Below, piece by piece: positions 18,975-27,637 of a stretch of DNA of 64,000 nucleotides (position 1 is the stretch's first letter; each line of letters begins with the position of its first letter). Both the position numbers and the translations under genes were made by a program. Source of the DNA: Variovorax sp. HW608 (GTDB lineage Bacteria; Pseudomonadota; Gammaproteobacteria; Burkholderiales; Burkholderiaceae_C); the NCBI RefSeq assembly GCF_900090195.1, contig NZ_LT607803.1:3551628-3615627 (forward strand), given 5' to 3'. The notes under the pieces were generated by a model. It ran no database searches. It saw nothing but the letters and a program-made list of their open reading frames with translations, and was not told the origin of the DNA.

Positions 18975-19037
18975 TTGTGTTCGCACCACGTGCCGCATCA
19001 ATAGAGTCAAACCTCCATTGCTACACCGACTCATCTA

Positions 19038-19053
19038 CTATACGATTGACCTA
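19038..19053 (-). promoter_or_regulatory. Exact copy of the 16-bp motif
   Basis: The minus strand reads TAGGTCAATCGTATAG, identical to 15707-15722. It lies 16 bases upstream of the fumarylacetoacetase start codon, where a bound repressor would block transcription. Confidence 0.6.
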
Positions 19054-19069
19054 TTCTTCAAGGAGATAT

Positions 19070-20389
19070 ATGGCGCCCGACATCAACGAAACCCATGACG
19101 CCCAGCTGAGAACTTGGGTTCCTTCCACCTTGCCGGACGCGGCGAGCTTCCCCATTCAGAACCTGCCCTACGGGCGATTCATTTCCCCGCGCTCCGGACG
19201 CCCAGTACCATGCGTCGCGATCGGAGACTCCGTGCTCGACTTGGAAGCGGCGGTCTTGGCGGGCGCTCTCGATGGCAAGGCCGCGGAGGCTGTGGCGGCA
19301 TGCCGGCTCGGTTGGCTCAACGATCTCATGGCGCTGCCGCGGGAGTCCGCATCGGCCCTGCGTCTGAGCCTTTCGCGCATCCTGCGGAAGGACTCGCGCG
19401 TGAGTGAAGCGCTGAAGGCTTGCCTGTCGCCTCGCCATGAAGCACACATGCTCAAGCCCGTTGATGTTCGCAACTTCTCCGACTTCTTCACCTCCGTCAA
19501 TCACGCACGCAACTCCGGCAAGCTCAAGCGTCCGGACAACCCGCTGTTCGCGAACTTCCACTCTCTCCCCGTGGCCTACCATGGCCGCGCATCGACGCTG
19601 GTTGTGAGCGGCACTGAGTTCGCGCGGCCTATGGGTCAGTTCCTTCCGGAGGGCTCCTCCCAACCAGTCTTCAAGCCGAGCGAGGCCGTTGACTTTGAAT
19701 GCGAATTGGGTGTGTATGTTGGCAAGGGAAATGCGTTGGGTGAACGCATCAGCCTTCAAGACGCACCAGATCACATCTTTGGTTTTTCAATCCTGAACGA
19801 CTGGTCGGCCCGCGACATTCAATCGTGGGAATCCGCTCCTCTCGGCCCCTTCCTTGCCAAGAGCTTCATCTCAACGCTAAGCCCATGGGTGGTCACGCTG
19901 GAGGCGCTCGCTCCATTTCGCATTCCTGCAGCACCTCGAGAGGCGGGTGCGCCCGAGCTCCTGAGCCACCTCAACGATCCGAAGGATCGGGCAAAAGGTG
20001 GGCTGTCTCTGGAATTCGAGGTTCGGTTGTTGACCCCAACGATGCGGGCCGCCGGCGAAGCAGCCACGTTGATCTCACAGCCTCAATTCAAGGACCAGTA
20101 CTGGACCGCCTTCCAGATGCTGACTCACCAGACCAGCAATGGGTGCGCGGTTGAGACTGGCGATCTTCTCGGAACCGGCACGATCTCAGGCCCGAATTCG
20201 GCCGAACTAGGCTGTCTGATGGAACTGACACTCGGTGGCAAGAGGAAGATTCTTCTGCCGAACGGAGAGAGCCGGGGGTACCTCGAAGACGGAGATGAGC
20301 TGATCATTTCTGCGCAAGCGACCGCACCAGGTTGCGTTTCGATCGGCTTCGGCCGTTCAACCGGCAGGGTGCTCGTAGCGCAGGCCTGA
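19070..20389 (+). CDS. fahA: Fumarylacetoacetase
   Basis: The 439-residue product has the N-terminal SH3-like domain of fumarylacetoacetase (about 1-125) and the FAH catalytic domain. The signature NDWSARDIQSWE followed by PLGPFLAKSF and SPWV is characteristic. FAH cleaves fumarylacetoacetate to fumarate and acetoacetate in tyrosine/homogentisate breakdown. The start at 19070 follows AAGGAGATAT. Homogentisate dioxygenase, its usual partner, is absent; the gene instead shares a control region with the cyclase-family gene, so it may act on a related acylpyruvate. Confidence 0.9.
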   Translation: MAPDINETHDAQLRTWVPSTLPDAASFPIQNLPYGRFISPRSGRPVPCVAIGDSVLDLEAAVLAGALDGKAAEAVAACRLGWLNDLMALPRESASALRLSLSRILRKDSRVSEALKACLSPRHEAHMLKPVDVRNFSDFFTSVNHARNSGKLKRPDNPLFANFHSLPVAYHGRASTLVVSGTEFARPMGQFLPEGSSQPVFKPSEAVDFECELGVYVGKGNALGERISLQDAPDHIFGFSILNDWSARDIQSWESAPLGPFLAKSFISTLSPWVVTLEALAPFRIPAAPREAGAPELLSHLNDPKDRAKGGLSLEFEVRLLTPTMRAAGEAATLISQPQFKDQYWTAFQMLTHQTSNGCAVETGDLLGTGTISGPNSAELGCLMELTLGGKRKILLPNGESRGYLEDGDELIISAQATAPGCVSIGFGRSTGRVLVAQA

Positions 20390-20552
20390 TCGCGATCGCG
20401 CACCTCCCGGGAGACCGCCACTGATTGGTGGCGCGTCTCACCGCATCCGCTTCTCCTTTTCTCCCCACCACTAAAGTCATTCAGGCTGCGGCTCGATGTC
20501 GCTAGCCGGTTGCCGTCCTCTCTGCCTCCCCCGCAGAAGCGTCCGTGCCAAG

Positions 20553-20573
20553 AAAAAGCGGCCCGTAGGCCGC
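20553..20573 (-). terminator. Rho-independent terminator after amidohydrolase copy 2
   Basis: A perfect 6-bp GC stem (GCGGCC/GGCCGC, CGTA loop at 20564-20567) is followed on the minus strand by five T residues. It lies about 70 bases after the stop of the minus-strand amidohydrolase gene. Confidence 0.75.
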
Positions 20574-20643
20574 AACTGGTTGGATGACGAAGCCAACGGT
20601 TTACGAACTCGTCAGCTTCCGCGCCCTGAGCGCGCTCCTTCGA

Positions 20644-22089
20644 CTACACCCGGATGACCCGGCCCTCCTTCGAATCACTGGAACCCGCATATCTGTCGAT
20701 AGGCTTGTCCATCGCCGCGGCGAGGCCACCTTGCTCCTCGAATCGGGCGAGCAGGTGATCGTGCGTTGAGGACAACAACGAAACAGCCCTTCCTTCGTCG
20801 CAGGTGAGTCGATGATCTCGTTTGACGAAGCGACCTCCGACCATGACCGTGGAGAGAGTGTCTGCGCCGCCGTGCAGCAGGATTGCGGCCTCAGGATTGC
20901 TTCTGGGCCAGCCCAGCATCGAGAGACCACGGGCGTCGTGCAAGAGAATGTCGGCCGCCTTGCCCGGCGTGAGCGAGCCGATCTGGTCGCCAAGGCCCAG
21001 CGCCTGCGCTCCGCCCAACGTTCCCCAATGCAGAGCCTCGGCGCAGCTGATCGGAACACCCTTATCAAGCTTGCCCGATTCGGCTTGGGTGAGCATGCGC
21101 CTACCTGTTTGCAGGAGCAATCGCAGCTGGAAGCGAAGGTCGGCGCTGTTGTTCGAAAGAATGTCGATACCCAGGCCCACATTGATGCCGTGGCGTCGCG
21201 TCTCCTCAATGACGGGCCACCCCATGTTCATCTGAAGCTCTGTCTCCGGCGTGATCGAGACATGCGCGCCCGCGTCGGCCACTGCGTGCCACTCGTCCGG
21301 TTGAGAGTGATTCATGTGCACAAGCGTGAGGTCGGAACCCAGCAACCCTTCCTCCACGAGCTGGCCCACATCACGTCGAGGCGTGCCGTCGAAGATGTTT
21401 CGCGTGGAATTGGCATGCCAGAAGATGTGAGCATCGAGCTCGCGCGCCACACGGAACTGTCGAGCGCCGTACGCGCGATCGGCCCAGAACCATGACTCTT
21501 CGGGCGAAACGGCGAGAGTGAGCAAGCTGTCCTTTGACGCGAAGTATTTGCTTGCTGTGCGACGCAGGTAGTCTTCCCGATCCTGCAGGCTGGTGAAGGC
21601 GGGATTGGGCAACGGCGGCCGATTGAAACCATAGCTCCAGACCACCCGTGCCCCCGACTCCTGGTTGCCTCGAATGCTTTCCTCGACGTGGTCGGGAGAG
21701 TTCAGGTTGTGGCAGTAGTCAGCGGTTGTGGTCACTCCTTCGCGCAGGCCTTGGAGCAAGCCGCCCAACTGTGCCGCGTACATGTCTTCCGGGCGGTAGC
21801 ACGATGCAACGAACAATCTGATGCCAGAGACGTAGTCGCGGATCGACCAGTCCGCGGTGATGCCGCGCACCGCGCTTTGCCATACGTGGTGATGGGTATC
21901 CACGAAGCCCGGCGAAGCAATGTGGCCGGTTGCATCGACGACTTCGCATGCGGCGAGGTCGACCTCTTGCGCGAGGTCGGGCCGCACTGCAGTAATGCGC
22001 CCGTTCTCGACCAGGATGTCTGCTCCGTCTACGTTGCCGATCGTCGGGTCGACCGAGACGACGAATGCGTTTCGAATGAGTGTTTTCAT
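20644..22089 (-). CDS. Amidohydrolase-family protein (AtzA/TrzN-like), copy 2
   Basis: A 481-residue paralogue of the gene at 16655. The metal site is visible as HHH in GFVDTHHHVW, His in FWHANSTR, His in LVHMNHS and Asp in LGIDILSN. AAGGGAAGTCCC precedes the ATG. It lies 22 bases after the OxlT-like MFS gene on the same strand, so substrate import and hydrolysis are probably co-transcribed. Confidence 0.85.
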   Translation of the reverse strand: MKTLIRNAFVVSVDPTIGNVDGADILVENGRITAVRPDLAQEVDLAACEVVDATGHIASPGFVDTHHHVWQSAVRGITADWSIRDYVSGIRLFVASCYRPEDMYAAQLGGLLQGLREGVTTTADYCHNLNSPDHVEESIRGNQESGARVVWSYGFNRPPLPNPAFTSLQDREDYLRRTASKYFASKDSLLTLAVSPEESWFWADRAYGARQFRVARELDAHIFWHANSTRNIFDGTPRRDVGQLVEEGLLGSDLTLVHMNHSQPDEWHAVADAGAHVSITPETELQMNMGWPVIEETRRHGINVGLGIDILSNNSADLRFQLRLLLQTGRRMLTQAESGKLDKGVPISCAEALHWGTLGGAQALGLGDQIGSLTPGKAADILLHDARGLSMLGWPRSNPEAAILLHGGADTLSTVMVGGRFVKRDHRLTCDEGRAVSLLSSTHDHLLARFEEQGGLAAAMDKPIDRYAGSSDSKEGRVIRV

Positions 22090-22111
22090 GGGACTTCCCT
22101 TGTTTGCGCGT

Positions 22112-23374
22112 CTAGATCTTCTGCCAGCGGCTGCGACCTACGCGGAGTGCATATAGAAGAATGCAAGCGACCGCCATAAAGCCGATTGCGCAGATCAGCG
22201 GCACCTTGTACGAGCCCGTGATGTCATACAGCTTCCCAGTCATGCCTGGGCCGATGGCGCCACCGATCAGGAACAGGCCAAAGATGCCGCCGTATGCGGT
22301 CCCGTAGGAACGCACAGTGAAGTAGCGTGCCGTCAGGAAAGCCAGGAGGTCGATCTCGGCGCCGACGGCCAGGCCGGAGATCACTGCTCCCGGGAGCGCC
22401 ATTGCACTTCCGCCAAGTGCCAGCAGCGCTAGACCGACGACGACCAGGCCGAACATGCCGAGCGCAATCAGTTCGGCATCGATCTTGTCGAGCAGGTACC
22501 CCGTGAGGAGTCGGCCAAAGATGACGGCAAAGCCAATCGACGAAGCAAGCTTTGCAGCGCTCGCCGCAGTGATTCCTGCATCGACCAGCATCGGGACAAA
22601 GTGCACGACGACACTGATGACGCCTAGCGCCGCGAGCAGGAAGATACCTCCGAGAAGCAAGAACGGTGCACTGAGCCAGATGGTCCGCACCGAAGCATTC
22701 GGAACTTCACTCGACGCGGCATCCTTGCTGCCTGCTGCAATGAGGGCGCGCTGCGTATACAGGATGCAGCCCACGACGGCGCAGGCCACCAGCACGACGA
22801 TGCCCAAGGCCTGATAGGCGCTTCGCCAGCCCGCCTCGGCAAGGTACGGCAACAGAAGCGCGGGAATCAGGATGGCGCCAACGCCCGGTCCCGTCAGCAT
22901 GATGCCAAAGGCGACGCCACGGCGCTTGCGGAAGGTGGCCACGATCATTCGACTGAACGAGACCGCCGTGGTGCCGGCGCCGAGTATGGCGATCAGCATC
23001 GACAAGGCGATGAATGTCGATAGGCTTTGCGTGAAGTTGGCCAAGAGGAAGAAGCCGAGCGACAGGCCCAACCCCGAGACCAGCGAGATCATGATGGGCC
23101 CGAAGCGATCGACGGCACGACCGATAACGGGTGCCACCACGGCGGCCGTCAGATAGCAAAAGAGCGGGCTCATCGACACCTGCCCACGGGTCAGGCCCAG
23201 TTCCTTCGCCACGGGCACCAGGAAGAGGCCGGAAGAATAGAAGTAGGTCGAACTGAATCCTGCAGTGACGCCGATCAGACACGCAAGCAGGACCAGCCAG
23301 CCGCGCGAAAATTCGCCCACGCTATCGTCGTAGTTGGGTGCCACTGCGTTCAATCCGTTGGCGGTGTTGTTCAT
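22112..23374 (-). CDS. MFS transporter, oxalate/formate antiporter (OxlT)-like
   Basis: A 420-residue protein with about twelve hydrophobic segments; the first reads L-L-A-C-L-I-G-V-T-A-G-F-S-S-T-Y-F-Y and the loop after segment 2 has GRAVDRFGP, as in monocarboxylate/oxalate MFS members. The start at 23374 (MNNTANG) is preceded by GCGAGG. It forms an operon with the cupin gene upstream (33 bases) and the amidohydrolase downstream. Confidence 0.8.
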   Translation of the reverse strand: MNNTANGLNAVAPNYDDSVGEFSRGWLVLLACLIGVTAGFSSTYFYSSGLFLVPVAKELGLTRGQVSMSPLFCYLTAAVVAPVIGRAVDRFGPIMISLVSGLGLSLGFFLLANFTQSLSTFIALSMLIAILGAGTTAVSFSRMIVATFRKRRGVAFGIMLTGPGVGAILIPALLLPYLAEAGWRSAYQALGIVVLVACAVVGCILYTQRALIAAGSKDAASSEVPNASVRTIWLSAPFLLLGGIFLLAALGVISVVVHFVPMLVDAGITAASAAKLASSIGFAVIFGRLLTGYLLDKIDAELIALGMFGLVVVGLALLALGGSAMALPGAVISGLAVGAEIDLLAFLTARYFTVRSYGTAYGGIFGLFLIGGAIGPGMTGKLYDITGSYKVPLICAIGFMAVACILLYALRVGRSRWQKI

Positions 23375-23406
23375 GTCATAAACCTCGCATGTGTGGGCAG
23401 GTTTCA

Positions 23407-23961
23407 CTATTCGCGATGACCGTCGATGAGCACGAAGGCAATTCGCGCCATTTCCTTGGATCGGTTGCGCCAGCCGTGGCGGGTGCCGCGTTGAATCAGC
23501 ACGTCGCCCGGTCGCATCACGTGTTCGCCGTCGTCCATGAGCGCAACAAGTTCACCGGCCAACAGGATTGCGTAGTCAATCGAATCGGTCGTGTGCATGG
23601 CGGGGTCTCCCTTGCCGTCGCGATGAGCGTCGTTTCCAAAGGTGCGGGCGAAGGTCGCCTGCACGCCGCGCGCGAACTCTTCCGGATCAGTCGGATCGGG
23701 CGGAAAGTCGATGATGCGTAGGACCGACCCTCCGCTGGGGGGTCGAATGCCGACATGTTCGGCGATCGTGTCGGGAGCCTCGATGCGGGCCGGCGTTTCA
23801 GTTGTTCGCCAGATTTCCGTCACGAGGTAGCCGGGCCGCGCGTCCGAGGTGCGCGTCGTCGGCGATGGGCCAACAGATTGGAACGTGGAGCGCCCCTCGG
23901 CGTCGATCGCGGTCACCAAGCGTCGGATAGGAGGCAGACCGGGTTTGAAGATGTCTGACAT
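23407..23961 (-). CDS. Cupin-domain protein
   Basis: A 184-residue protein with a C-terminal cupin fold: DSIDYAILLAGEL, then DDGEHVMRPGDVLIQRGTRHGWRN split across two strands, with conserved His, Gly and Pro. It resembles small cupins that sit in amidohydrolase and aromatic degradation clusters. I use ATG at 23961 rather than TTG at 23991. It is the first gene of the minus-strand operon cupin-MFS-amidohydrolase, divergent from a TetR gene. Confidence 0.75.
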   Translation of the reverse strand: MSDIFKPGLPPIRRLVTAIDAEGRSTFQSVGPSPTTRTSDARPGYLVTEIWRTTETPARIEAPDTIAEHVGIRPPSGGSVLRIIDFPPDPTDPEEFARGVQATFARTFGNDAHRDGKGDPAMHTTDSIDYAILLAGELVALMDDGEHVMRPGDVLIQRGTRHGWRNRSKEMARIAFVLIDGHRE

Positions 23962-24107
23962 AGGTCTTGAAACAGTGGTATCGTTAACCAACAGCAGTTT
24001 CCAACAGGTGTTTGAAATATGTGCTTAGGGAAATCCCTTGCTTCTGGCGCGGAACTGTCTGCCGAGCGCGAACTGCCGCCCCGGCTGCCTCGCGAAGGGG
24101 AATGACG

Positions 24108-24806
24108 ATGGCGAACGGTCGAACTCCCAAGGACTCCTTGGCCACTGAGAAGCTTCTTCGGGCGGCGGAGACGCTGTTCGCTCAGCACGGCATTGAAAAG
24201 GCTTCGCTGCGCGACATCACTGCCCTCGCGGGCGTCAACGTGGCCTCGGTGAACTACCACTTCGGCTCGAAGGACGTGCTGGTAGAAGCGGTCTTCGCAA
24301 GCTTGGCTGAGCGGGTCAACGACGCACGGTCGCGCGCGCTGGATGAGTTGTGTGCGAGCGCACGTGAGAGAGGTGATGTGGCGAGCGTCGAGGAAATCGT
24401 TCAGGTATTCCTGCACCCATACCTTGCGCCGAACGAGCAGACTCACGGCGAACTTCTTGCTCAGTTTCTGCTGCTCAATCGCATGAGTCCGTCACCGATC
24501 ACCACGAAGATCATGGAGCAACATTTCGATCCCATGGCGCGCAAGTTCATCAGCGCCTTGGGCGATGCGCTTCCAGGCACGACACTCAAGACGCTGTATT
24601 GGCGCTACAACTTCATGGCCACGACCGTGTTCATGTCGGTCACGGACAAGGCGCGCGACAGCCGCGTGGCACGCCTTTCTGGAGGGATTGCGGATCCCGC
24701 GAACCGCAAGGAACTGGAGGCTGAGTTGATCGCCTATGTCGCAGCAGCGATGCGGGGTCCCGCGCCAGTAGCCAAGCAGCGCCCGCAGCGGCAACGGCAA
24801 ACATGA
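24108..24806 (+). CDS. TetR-family transcriptional regulator
   Basis: A 232-residue protein with a TetR HTH at about 15-60 (SLRDITALAGVNVASVNYHF) followed by a C-terminal domain of the TetR_C type found in YbiH/CecR-like proteins. AGGGG seven bases before ATG at 24108 supports that start over longer frames. It is divergent from the cupin-MFS-amidohydrolase operon, its likely target. Confidence 0.85.
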   Translation: MANGRTPKDSLATEKLLRAAETLFAQHGIEKASLRDITALAGVNVASVNYHFGSKDVLVEAVFASLAERVNDARSRALDELCASARERGDVASVEEIVQVFLHPYLAPNEQTHGELLAQFLLLNRMSPSPITTKIMEQHFDPMARKFISALGDALPGTTLKTLYWRYNFMATTVFMSVTDKARDSRVARLSGGIADPANRKELEAELIAYVAAAMRGPAPVAKQRPQRQRQT

Positions 24807-25430
24807 ACCTCAGTTTTTAGCTTGCGTTGGTCAGGCTTCTCACGCTGAAGCCGGTGCGCACGCTGGCCGGTTGGCTCGACGAGGGCGTCCAAGAAGGCTA
24901 GAGGGCAGAGAGCGACCCCAAGCGAAATGGAGCGACCGCTCGACTCGAAAGCGGTCTTTTCGATGACTCGGACCAAGGTCCGCAAAGGGCAGTACCCGCC
25001 CTTCCACCCTGCACTCCTGAAGGACGCTTCACGCTGCGAAGTCGCAGTCCGGAGCACGACGAGAGCGGATCGGGTCCTCCCCTGTTGTTCACGCGCCCCG
25101 TCCAATAGGCAGCATCTGCGAAATTCAAGCGGCTGATCACATCGCCGGCAAGCCCGGACTTCGCCATGCGGGCGATCTGCATCACGATCACACAATCTCC
25201 ATCTGGATGACGATCGCACCGCTCGCGCGGTTGTCGGCCGACTTCAGATATGGCAACCGATCGGGCGCGCCTATCATCACCATCCATGGCGACGAGGAAA
25301 TCTAGCTTAGCTTCGCCCCTGAGGGCACCGGCCATTGATTCGGATCAATCGCAATAGAGGGGACCGTTCATCTTGGCCGCTCTTCCTCGAACGCCAGACT
25401 GGCGGCGGCACTTCGCCAAGAGGCACTCTT
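24807..25430. other. Gene-free stretch with dispersed repeat copy B
   Basis: No convincing gene is present. The open frames here are Arg-rich and overlap on both strands. Bases 24992-25037 are the second copy of the repeat at 10881-10926. Otherwise I see nothing. Confidence 0.6.
24992..25037 (+). repeat. Dispersed intergenic repeat, copy B
   Basis: This block matches 10881-10926 at 41 of 46 positions in the same orientation. Some similarity extends about 40 bases upstream in both copies (GCGGTC and CCAAGG elements). Confidence 0.55.
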
Positions 25431-26420
25431 CTATTCCGGCTTGAACCCTATCGACTGCAGCATGGAGCCGACGCGGTCTGAGTCGGCCTTCAGGCTGGCC
25501 ACGATCTCGGAGACGCTGCGCGGCGCTAGAACCTCGAAGCCAAGTTCGAAGAAGCGATCTCGCACCGATTGCTGCGTCAAGATCATCAGAGCAGCCTCGC
25601 GTACCCGCGCCTGCGCAACGCTCGGCACGTCGGGCGTGCACCACAGGCCCATCCAGCTCATCCCCTCGAGATTCGGAAACCCGAGCTCAGTGAAAGTGGG
25701 CACGTCGGGCAGCAGGGGCGAGCGCTTGGGCGTGCTCACGGCGATCGCCTTGATCTTGCCGCTCTTGAGCAACGGCAGCGACGTGCCGATGCCGTCGAAC
25801 ATCAGCGGCACGTTGTTGCCCATCACATCGATCAGCGCCGGCGAGGAGCCCTTGTAGCCCACATGTATGAGGTCGAGCCCGGCCTCCTTGTTGAGCAGCA
25901 GGCCGAGTACGTGGCTCAGCGTGCCGGGACTGTACGAGGCATAACTGAATTTGCCCGGATTGGCCTTCACGTAGGCGATCAAATCCTTGAGGTTGCTGGC
26001 CGGGAAACCTGCGTTGGCCACGAGCACGAGGCCGCTGCGTGCCAGCTCGACGATCGGCTGCAGCGAGCGCCCCATGTCGATCTTTAGCTTCACGGCATGC
26101 GGAATTTCGCTGACGAGCGAGTTGACGCCTACCAGCAACGTGTGACCGTCGTGCGGCGACTGCAGCAGGTCGTTGACAGCAATCGCTCCAGCCGCTCCAG
26201 ACTTGGGCTCGACAAATGCGGTCTGGCCAAGGCCCCTTGACAGCGGATCGGCAATCAGGCGCGCGACGATGTCGGCGGTGCCCCCGGCCGTGCCAGCGGC
26301 AATCACCCGCAGCGGCTTGCTGGGAAAGCTCTGCGCTCGAGCCGCAATGCCGAAGGCGCTCAGGGCTGCTGCGGCCAGCATGGCGCGCCGTGTAGGGTGG
26401 GGAAGCAGTGAACTGTTCAT
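25431..26420 (-). CDS. Bug-family (TctC) periplasmic solute receptor, copy 1
   Basis: A 329-residue receptor with a signal peptide (RRAMLAAAALSAFGIAARAQ) and the Bug hallmarks FPSKPLRVIAAGTAGG, GAAGAIAVNDL and DGHTLLVG. These bind carboxylates, often aromatic or di/tricarboxylates, and in Burkholderiales are mostly orphan. It lies downstream of BKACE copy 2 with a 41-base gap, so it likely senses or delivers the BKACE pathway substrate. Confidence 0.9.
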   Translation of the reverse strand: MNSSLLPHPTRRAMLAAAALSAFGIAARAQSFPSKPLRVIAAGTAGGTADIVARLIADPLSRGLGQTAFVEPKSGAAGAIAVNDLLQSPHDGHTLLVGVNSLVSEIPHAVKLKIDMGRSLQPIVELARSGLVLVANAGFPASNLKDLIAYVKANPGKFSYASYSPGTLSHVLGLLLNKEAGLDLIHVGYKGSSPALIDVMGNNVPLMFDGIGTSLPLLKSGKIKAIAVSTPKRSPLLPDVPTFTELGFPNLEGMSWMGLWCTPDVPSVAQARVREAALMILTQQSVRDRFFELGFEVLAPRSVSEIVASLKADSDRVGSMLQSIGFKPE

Positions 26421-26461
26421 GATGTGCCCGTCTTGTCGGCTTGAATCTGGAACGGCGAGTG

Positions 26462-27517
26462 CTAGGCCACTTTTCGCAAATATCCCTGCTGACGACCCGA
26501 GGGGTTGGGCGCGAATCCGTTGGCGGCGAGCGTTTCCTCCACGGTGTCGTGGAAGACGCCGATCTTCAGGATCTCGCGGGCTTCCTTGCCCGTGGCGATC
26601 TCGCGCCCGAACTCGCGCGAGATTCGCACCAGCTGCTCGATCTGCCTGACAGTCGACATCTTCCCGGTGCGCGTCTGGTTCCAGAGGTTGTCCTCGATGC
26701 CGCAGCGCACATGCAGGCCGAGCGCGATGCCCATCATGTTGATGGGCAGCACATTGAGCATGGTGCTTTCCACCGTCAGCATTGCGCCGTCCGGGATGGC
26801 GCGCAGGAAATTGGCCAGGTTGTAGATGTTGGGTGCATCCATGCCACCGCCAATCGCCACCCAGTTCATCACGAGCGGGCCCTTGTAGACGCCGCGCCGA
26901 ATCAGGCGCTCCACGGACTCGTAGCTGTTGATGTTGTAGAACTGGAAGGCACTCTGGATGCCGGCGGCGCTCAGCCGCCGAATGTGCTCCTCTATGAAGC
27001 CGGGGCCCGAGGGCACGATCATCTCGCGGTAGGCCTGATAGGTCTCGCCGCCCATGGAGGTGCCGGCGATGTCCCGGATGTCCATCTGCTCCACGACGTT
27101 CATCTGCGTCGTATTGACGGTGACCGTCACCTGATCCGGCTTGGGATCGAGTTCGGCCAGCATGTGGCGCGTGTCGTCCTTCAACCACTTCGCGGCCGCT
27201 CCATCGGCTTCAGGGGCGAAGGAGATCGAGCCGCCCACTTGAATGACCATGTCCGGCACTGCGCGGCGAACGCCTGCGATCAACTCGTTGAACATCGACA
27301 GGCGCTTGGAGCCCTTGCCGTCCAGTTCACGCACGTGAAGATGCAGCACCGTCGCGCCGGCGTTGTAGCAGTCGACCGCCTTCTGCACCTGCTCTTCCAT
27401 CGTGACCGGGATGTCTTCGGGGAAGTCGGAGGGAAACCACTCCGGACCGTAGGGTGCAGCGGTGATGACCAGCTTGTCCTGGTTCTCGGGAAATAGAGAG
27501 CCGTCGAGGAAGTTCAT
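26462..27517 (-). CDS. BKACE-family beta-keto acid cleavage enzyme (DUF849), copy 2
   Basis: A 351-residue paralogue of the enzymes at 3801 and 45685. Zinc ligands H-L-H-V-R-E follow TVL, and the conserved Glu lies in CGIEDNLW. AGGAACAGAC precedes ATG at 27517; upstream in-frame sequence is antisense to the AraC gene and is not coding. It is divergent from AraC copy 2 with a direct-repeat operator between them, and leads a two-gene operon with a Bug receptor. Confidence 0.87.
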   Translation of the reverse strand: MNFLDGSLFPENQDKLVITAAPYGPEWFPSDFPEDIPVTMEEQVQKAVDCYNAGATVLHLHVRELDGKGSKRLSMFNELIAGVRRAVPDMVIQVGGSISFAPEADGAAAKWLKDDTRHMLAELDPKPDQVTVTVNTTQMNVVEQMDIRDIAGTSMGGETYQAYREMIVPSGPGFIEEHIRRLSAAGIQSAFQFYNINSYESVERLIRRGVYKGPLVMNWVAIGGGMDAPNIYNLANFLRAIPDGAMLTVESTMLNVLPINMMGIALGLHVRCGIEDNLWNQTRTGKMSTVRQIEQLVRISREFGREIATGKEAREILKIGVFHDTVEETLAANGFAPNPSGRQQGYLRKVA

Positions 27518-27587
27518 GTCTGTTCCTGAAAAGGGTTGCTTCGGTGAGTGAAGTTTGTCGACGACGGCACCATCGGAATGTATATTC

Positions 27588-27615
27588 CGGGACATTGAAT
27601 GTCGAAACGGGGACA
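27588..27615 (+). promoter_or_regulatory. Direct-repeat AraC operator, copy 2
   Basis: Reads CGGGACATTGA, nine to ten bases, then CGGGGACAC, with the GGGACA/GGGGACA half-sites 21 bp apart as at 3313-3340. It lies 22 bp upstream of the AraC start at 27638 and about 70 bp from the BKACE start. The conserved sequence and spacing beside two AraC/BKACE pairs strongly suggest a shared type of operator. Confidence 0.7.
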
Positions 27616-27637
27616 CACATTGCAGCGCTCCGTACCC

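Noticed and set aside
20584..20769. Small plus-strand frame after fumarylacetoacetase
   Set aside because: It is antisense to the 3' end of amidohydrolase copy 2 and overlaps its terminator region; no ribosome site.
24898..25335. 145-residue minus-strand frame downstream of the second TetR gene
   Set aside because: Arg/Gly-rich, overlaps other open frames and contains the dispersed repeat; likely an artefact of high GC.
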